Source of the DNA: Cyanobacteria bacterium UBA2566 | GTDB taxonomy: Bacteria; Cyanobacteriota; Cyanobacteriia; Cyanobacteriales; Desertifilaceae | NCBI GenBank assembly: GCA_002340255.1 | Contig: DDLS01000045.1 | Span: 1-26,616, forward strand | Length of the DNA stretch: 26,616 bases | Direction of reading: 5' to 3' | Shown here: one piece after another, positions 22,637-26,616 of the stretch | Layout: each line of letters starts with the position of its first letter | Position numbering within the stretch: the stretch's first letter is position 1 | The notes under the pieces: model-generated | The model's database searches: none | Seen by the model: the letters and a program-made list of their open reading frames with translations, nothing else | What the model was told of the DNA's origin: nothing | Made by a program: the position numbers and the translations under genes

Positions 22637-23421
22637 GGAGTTGCTCCGAAGCGGGCGATCACTGGATTATCTAGAGAACCAATCCCCTCTAACTCAACTC
22701 GAACGCGATCGCCCACTTGCATGGGGCCAATCCCTTCTGGAGTCCCCGTTAAAATTACATCTCCAGGCATTAAGGTCATAATTTGGGAAATATGAGAGAC
22801 CAAAATCTCTGGAGTAAAGACCATATCACTAATTAAAGCGGATTGGCAAGGTTCTCGATCGTCATTAAGAAAGGTTTGTAATCTTGCCCCTGGATTGATT
22901 TCACGCACAATCCAAGGCCCTAACGGGCAAAAGCTATCAAACCCTTTCGCTCTTGTCCATTGGCCATCCCGACGTTGCAGATCCCGGGCAGTGACATCAT
23001 TGGCGATCGTATAGCCCCAAATTTTGTTGGCCGCCTCTTCTGGGCTACAGTCTACACAGCGATTCCCCATCACTACCGCCAATTCTCCCTCATAATCAAC
23101 TCGTTCCGATTGGGGGGGATATAAAATGGGTTTATCTGTAGGAATAACTGTTGTTGAGGGCTTCATAAACAGCAGGGGTTCCTCCGGTACTGGAGTGCCC
23201 ATCTCCGCTGCATGATTAGCATAATTTTTCCCCACTGCTACAATCTTCGAGGGAGCGCAAGGGGCCAGCAAATGATAGGAATCGACCTCTAGGATTAACT
23301 CAGTGGGTTGTCCCTGTAACCAAGGCGGAGCATCAAGCACTTGCACCTCGCGGTTAAGCTTGAGTAATCCATAATAAATCTTGCCTTCGGTTGTTTGGAC
23401 TCGGACATAGCGTTGGGCCAT
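22633..23421 (-). CDS. fumarylacetoacetate hydrolase (FAH) family protein
   Basis: This 262-residue protein has the C-terminal FAH fold. The core begins with IVAVGKNYANHAAEMG (about residues 60-75). Metal-binding acidic residues fall in VDYEGELAVVMG (E112 and E114 region) and in NDVTARDLQRRDGQW, and the later motif is GDVILTGTPEGIGP. Members include acylpyruvases, oxaloacetate decarboxylases and hydratases that use a divalent metal to break carbon-carbon bonds. The lack of neighbours from aromatic catabolism argues against true fumarylacetoacetase; a small acylpyruvate/oxaloacetate activity is more likely. An AAGGT ribosome site precedes the ATG. Confidence 0.88.
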   Translation of the reverse strand: MAQRYVRVQTTEGKIYYGLLKLNREVQVLDAPPWLQGQPTELILEVDSYHLLAPCAPSKIVAVGKNYANHAAEMGTPVPEEPLLFMKPSTTVIPTDKPILYPPQSERVDYEGELAVVMGNRCVDCSPEEAANKIWGYTIANDVTARDLQRRDGQWTRAKGFDSFCPLGPWIVREINPGARLQTFLNDDREPCQSALISDMVFTPEILVSHISQIMTLMPGDVILTGTPEGIGPMQVGDRVRVELEGIGSLDNPVIARFGATP

Positions 23422-23577
23422 TACCTTACCTGCTACTTTTTGTGTATAATCAGAGATCGGTCTTAAATTTTAAGAACCCATCTATCTAACTTAACTGTTG
23501 TAGGCTTTGGCAGCTAGGCATAACCCAATCGCCAAAGACTAAAATATTTTAGCGTTGACATCCTACAATAGTCAGTC

Positions 23578-23594
23578 CTTGCTGATCCAGCAAG
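23578..23594 (+). promoter_or_regulatory. hairpin in the rpsF leader
   Basis: CTTGCTG (23578-23584) and CAGCAAG (23588-23594) form a perfect 7-bp stem with an ATC loop, 50 bases before the rpsF start. A second short stem (GCTGA/TCAGC near 23612-23622) follows. Leaders of rpsF in other bacteria bind the S6:S18 pair for feedback control; whether this one does is unproven. Confidence 0.35.
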
Positions 23595-23643
23595 TCGGCT
23601 TATGCCTCAATGCTGAGTCAGCCCTGTCCATAAGGAGATCCCG

Positions 23644-23982
23644 ATGACGATACGAAATTTTGTTTACGAAACGATGTACATCCTGCGTCCTGATTTAACG
23701 GACGAACAGGTGAGCCAGATGATTGAAAAGTATCAAAGCCTCATTCGAGATGAGGGGGGTACGATTGTAGAAACCCAACACCGAGGCAAACGCCGTCTAG
23801 CTTATGAAATTGCTAGACAACGGGAAGGGATCTATATTCAGATGAACTATACCGTAGAGGGTCGCGTGATTGCCCAGCTAGAAAGAGCGATGCGCCTATC
23901 GGAAGAAGTCATTCGATATCTGACGATTAAACAAGAAGTACAGGAAGAGTCAGAGCCAGAACCCGAACCGGTTGAAGTTTAA
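23644..23982 (+). CDS. rpsF: 30S ribosomal protein S6
   Basis: This is a 112-residue small-subunit protein that binds 16S rRNA together with S18. It shows the family's opening strand (YETMYILRPDLTDEQV), the central IVETQHRGKRRLAYEI motif and the later QMNYTVEGRVIAQLERAMRLSEEVIRYLTIK segment. A short acidic tail rich in Glu and Pro ends the protein. AAGGAG lies six bases before the ATG. The gene is alone, without ssb or rpsR after it, as is common in cyanobacteria. An AAACCCGGTTT-type inverted repeat follows and may terminate it. Confidence 0.97.
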   Translation: MTIRNFVYETMYILRPDLTDEQVSQMIEKYQSLIRDEGGTIVETQHRGKRRLAYEIARQREGIYIQMNYTVEGRVIAQLERAMRLSEEVIRYLTIKQEVQEESEPEPEPVEV

Positions 23983-24001
23983 ACTCTAGGGAAGCAGCAA
24001 A

Positions 24002-24060
24002 AAACCGGGTTTGTGCCACAGTCCGAGATCGTCTCGAAAAAGTAGCAAGAAACCCGGTTT
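24002..24060. terminator. AAACCCGGTTT inverted repeat downstream of rpsF
   Basis: AAACCGGGTTT (24002-24012) and AAACCCGGTTT (24050-24060) are perfect 11-base complements around a 37-base interior that itself contains a small GAGA-TCG-TCTC stem. It is the second copy of the repeat seen at 17560-17590, with an expanded loop. It begins 20 bases after the rpsF stop. Confidence 0.5.
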
Positions 24061-24137
24061 CTGATATTTGAGGCGATCTCCCGCTTCATTACGCCTCAGT
24101 TATAATCAAGATCTGCTACTTCCACTCTCTAAGCTCT

Positions 24138-24815
24138 ATGAATTCGACATTAGCTCAATCTCAGAGCCATATTCCTTTACCGTCTATTCCACCTCTGGCA
24201 AATGGCGATCGCCTCACCCGCCTAGAATTTGAGCGTCGCTATTTTAACATGCCAAAACTCAAGAAAGCGGAATTAATTGAAGGAGTAGTATACATGGCTT
24301 CCCCTCTACGGTTTACCCCCCATGCTGAACCCCATGGCGATCTGATGGGTTGGTTGTGGACATATAAAATATCTAGACCCGATCTACAAATGGGAATTGA
24401 GCCAACGGTGCGGTTGGATATGGACAATGAACTGCAACCGGATGGGGTATTACTGATTCGTCCAGAGTGTGGGGGACAAGCGACGTTGAGTAAAGACGGA
24501 TACTTAGAAGGGCCACCGGAATTAGTGGTAGAAGTGGCTGCAAGCAGTGCTGCAATTGACTTGGGAAATAAAAAACGAGCCTATCGACGCAATGGCATCC
24601 AAGAATATATTGTATGGCAGATCTTTGATCGCCGGATTGATTGGTTTCGGTTAGAGGATGGAGATTATGTGAACTTGGAACCCGATGAAACGGGGGTCAT
24701 TTGCTCTCGAAGTTTTCCCAGTTTGTGGTTAGATGTAGGAGCAATGATTGAAGGGCATATGGTGCAAGTTTTAACAGTGTTACAGTCTGGTATCAATGCT
24801 CTCGATCGTCCATAA
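24138..24815 (+). CDS. Uma2 family putative restriction-endonuclease-fold protein
   Basis: This 225-residue Uma2-family protein has the PD-(D/E)XK fold. The elements visible are PD at 101-102 (ELQPDGVLLI), the ELVVEVAASS strand with E132, and the lysine pair K145-K146 before a helix and the EYIVW strand at about 156-160. The N-terminal 25 residues are polar and probably disordered. Unlike the copy at 1788, it has a full C-terminal part ending in a helix (MVQVLTVLQSG). The two copies differ strongly, so they are not a recent duplication. Function in the cell is unsettled. Confidence 0.87.
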   Translation: MNSTLAQSQSHIPLPSIPPLANGDRLTRLEFERRYFNMPKLKKAELIEGVVYMASPLRFTPHAEPHGDLMGWLWTYKISRPDLQMGIEPTVRLDMDNELQPDGVLLIRPECGGQATLSKDGYLEGPPELVVEVAASSAAIDLGNKKRAYRRNGIQEYIVWQIFDRRIDWFRLEDGDYVNLEPDETGVICSRSFPSLWLDVGAMIEGHMVQVLTVLQSGINALDRP

Positions 24816-24826
24816 TAGTTATGTCA

Positions 24827-24868
24827 GACCTCTCCCTTTTAGAGAGAGGTCATTATTAATGATTAATT
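24827..24868. repeat. hairpin joined to GAGAGGTCATTATTAAT repeat, copy 2
   Basis: GACCTCTC (24827-24834) and GAGAGGTC (24844-24851) form an 8-bp stem with a 9-base loop. The second arm starts the 25-base repeat (24844-24868) shared with 17488-17512. It lies between the Uma2 stop and the ATPase start and may act as a terminator. Confidence 0.55.
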
Positions 24869-24883
24869 GTTAATTGTTGAACT

Positions 24884-26599
24884 ATGGCCGATCGACTGCA
24901 TTTACGTCAACTGCTCCACCAATTGAACGATCGCAGTTATAAAGCATATAAAGATATTCGCGGTCGCTACCAGTTCCCCGAATTCCTGCTCTGCATTGAC
25001 CGAGTGCAGGGCGATCCCTTTGCTGCTCCCAGTCAGGTGCGGGTGTTGATGTCCTATGAAGTGGCCGGTTTTCCTCTACAAACGTATCAAAACCGCAGTC
25101 GGGCGATCGCCTTATGTGACTATTTGACGCGTCAATTTTGTCAAGTCTGTACCCAAATTAGCGATCGCCGAGGGACGGGAAATAGTGGTCTGATTCAGAT
25201 GCTTCGTGTCGGTCAAGAAGTGTTATCTCGCACTTCTATAATTTTGACACAACAAGGCATAGAAGCCCGTTTTACAGTAGGTTTACCGGCCCAAGGTCGG
25301 CGTATTTTAGGGTATCAAGCGGGGGTTTTATTGTGTGAAGATTTACCAGAAATTGTGGAACAATCCCTGAAATATGAGAACTTACTGGCGGAGGAACTAC
25401 AAGCGCATATCGAAACGGTAGAAGATGCAGAAGCCTTGCGATCGCAATTAAGCCAAAATCAGTTAGTGGCTTTTGTGGCTGATGGGGCAATTTTACCCCG
25501 CCGCAGTGGAGTGGATCGACGGGGATTAGTGGATCGAGCCGTTCCCTTTGAATCTCCAGAGTCCCTACGCGTGACTCTAGAAACACCCAACCAAGGAAGA
25601 CTCACGGGAATGGGAATTCCTCAAGGAGTAACCTTAATTGTGGGAGGGGGATACCATGGTAAATCAACGCTGTTAAAGGCGATCGAATTGGGGATTTATA
25701 ATCATATTCCGGGGGATGGCCGGGAATTTGTGGTCAGCGATCGTCACTCAGTTAAGATTAGAGCAGAAGATGGCCGTTCCATCACAGGGGTGGATATTTC
25801 CCCTTTTATTCAGGATTTACCCCAAAATTTGGAGACTACAGCTTTTTCTACTCCCAATGCTAGTGGTAGTACCTCCCAAGCCGCAAACATGATGGAAGCA
25901 CTCGAAGTTGGGGCAAAACTGTTTTTAGTGGATGAGGATACGGCTGCCACCAATTTTATGATTCGCGATCGCCGAATGCAAGCCTTGATTGCCAAAACCT
26001 CCGAACCCATTACCCCCCTCATTGATAAGGTGCGCCAACTCTATGGAGATTATGCCGTATCTACCCTGTTGGTGATTGGCGGAAGCGGGGACTATTTTGA
26101 TGTGGCAGATACGGTGATTTCCATGAATCATTTTGTCCCTGAAGACTTGACAGAAGCAGCCCAGGCGATCGCCGAAAAATACCCCACAGAGCGGCAAATT
26201 GAAGGTGGCGACCATTTTGGTCAAATTTCCCCCAGAATCCCCATAGGAGCCAGTGTAGACCCCAGTCAGGGGCATAAATCCGTGAAGCTCAAGGTACGGG
26301 ATGTCAATCAAGTCGTCTTTGGTACAGACTCCATTGATTTAGCTGATGTCGAACAGTTGGTCGAAGTGGGGCAATTAAAGGCGATCGCCGAAGCCATGGT
26401 TTATGCTAAAGAAAACTATCTCAATGGCCAATACACCCTTGCAGAAACCCTAGAAGCCATTTTCGCCGATATTCAAGACGGAGGTTTAGACGCGCTAACC
26501 CGGTTTCGCGAAGGAAACTTAGTCGAGTTTCGCCCCTTTGAGTTAGCAGCAGCCTTCAATCGACTGCGCTCTTTATCCGTGAAAACCATTCATCATTGA
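24884..26599 (+). CDS. ABC-class P-loop ATPase, COG3044-like
   Basis: This is a 571-residue protein of the family described as predicted ATPases of the ABC class. It is not a transporter subunit: there is no membrane segment and no permease beside it. The N-terminal 230 residues form the family-specific domain (SYKAYKDIRGRY, then FLLCIDRVQGDPFAAPSQVR). Walker A is GGGYHGKST (254-262). A serine-glycine segment with the position of an ABC signature is NASGSTSQAANM (325-336), and Walker B is LFLVDED (346-352). The C-terminal 200 residues include VIGGSGDYFDVADTVI. The biological role is not established. It starts right after a dispersed repeat without a ribosome site, and its stop overlaps what looks like an IS end. 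Confidence 0.85.
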   Translation: MADRLHLRQLLHQLNDRSYKAYKDIRGRYQFPEFLLCIDRVQGDPFAAPSQVRVLMSYEVAGFPLQTYQNRSRAIALCDYLTRQFCQVCTQISDRRGTGNSGLIQMLRVGQEVLSRTSIILTQQGIEARFTVGLPAQGRRILGYQAGVLLCEDLPEIVEQSLKYENLLAEELQAHIETVEDAEALRSQLSQNQLVAFVADGAILPRRSGVDRRGLVDRAVPFESPESLRVTLETPNQGRLTGMGIPQGVTLIVGGGYHGKSTLLKAIELGIYNHIPGDGREFVVSDRHSVKIRAEDGRSITGVDISPFIQDLPQNLETTAFSTPNASGSTSQAANMMEALEVGAKLFLVDEDTAATNFMIRDRRMQALIAKTSEPITPLIDKVRQLYGDYAVSTLLVIGGSGDYFDVADTVISMNHFVPEDLTEAAQAIAEKYPTERQIEGGDHFGQISPRIPIGASVDPSQGHKSVKLKVRDVNQVVFGTDSIDLADVEQLVEVGQLKAIAEAMVYAKENYLNGQYTLAETLEAIFADIQDGGLDALTRFREGNLVEFRPFELAAAFNRLRSLSVKTIHH

Positions 26600-26616
26600 C
26601 ATCCTCCCCGGTCTAA
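26598..26616 (-). mobile_element. probable right-end hairpin of an IS200/IS605-type element, cut by window edge
   Basis: GACATCCTCCCCGGTCTAA starts within the ATPase stop codon. It matches, from memory, the recurrent terminal hairpin strand that follows tnpB-type genes in cyanobacterial IS200/IS605 elements (reading GGGGAGGATGTC on the other strand). The second hairpin arm and any transposase gene lie outside the window, so this cannot be confirmed here. Confidence 0.4.

Noticed and set aside
23555..23569. TTGACA followed by TACAAT upstream of rpsF as a promoter
   Set aside because: The two boxes are only 3 bases apart, impossible for a sigma-70 promoter.
25925..26311. 128-residue minus-strand ORF
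   Set aside because: Antisense shadow of the COG3044-like ATPase gene.
1..26616. CRISPR arrays, tRNA and rRNA genes
   Set aside because: No regularly spaced repeats, no T-loop-like GGTTCGANTCC motif and no rRNA-like sequence were seen.

Overview
The window is a stretch of cyanobacterial chromosome. Four things point there: (1) the octamer GCGATCGC (HIP1), the signature repeat of cyanobacterial genomes, occurs about 25 times by eye; (2) ferredoxin-NADP reductase carries an N-terminal phycobilisome-linker (CpcD-like) domain; (3) phosphoribulokinase, ferredoxin-type sulfite reductase, a CRR7-like NDH-1 factor and a Tic20-like protein are all present; (4) a gas vesicle gene (gvpK) is present. 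The many small dispersed repeats and several Uma2/CHAT-type genes suit a large-genome, probably filamentous strain, but the species cannot be fixed from the window.

Layout. 1-3100: a lone Dpp/Opp-type permease on the minus strand; then, on the plus strand, an unknown gene whose stop overlaps the start of a Uma2 nuclease-fold gene (ATGA), and a small conserved-looking gene; then a 57-codon ORF on the minus strand. 3238-7144: a CHAT caspase-like/CHASE2 membrane protein, an unknown 167-residue protein and a secreted retropepsin-like protease. 7318-9034: a beta-class DNA methyltransferase, a tiny ORF and gvpK, with no other gas vesicle gene in view. 9148-15420: photosynthetic core genes. petH and prk are divergent across a 615-base gap holding a structured stretch and a possible terminator; valS and a coiled-coil gene follow. 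15451-17421: an ABC-2 exporter (ATPase plus permease) beside a decayed second copy of the permease 3' end. 17613-24000: sulfite reductase divergent from the CRR7-like gene, then DUF2854, a small conserved protein, an HDAC-like deacetylase, Tic20, an FAH-family enzyme and rpsF. 24138-26616: a second Uma2 gene, a COG3044-type ABC-class ATPase, and at the very edge what looks like the terminal hairpin of an IS200/IS605-type element.

How the genes relate. petH supplies NADPH from photosystem I and prk consumes photosynthetic ATP in the Calvin cycle. sir also draws on reduced ferredoxin, and the CRR7-like protein belongs to NDH-1 biogenesis. The rest is a mosaic of single housekeeping genes and accessory genes. 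No CRISPR array, tRNA, rRNA or complete transposon was seen. The best leads are the possible ribbon-helix-helix tail on sulfite reductase, the permease relic whose tail differs from the intact gene almost only at silent sites, the structured petH-prk and prk-valS intergenic regions, the CHAT-CHASE2 protein, the orphan gvpK and the ATGA-coupled unknown/Uma2 pair.
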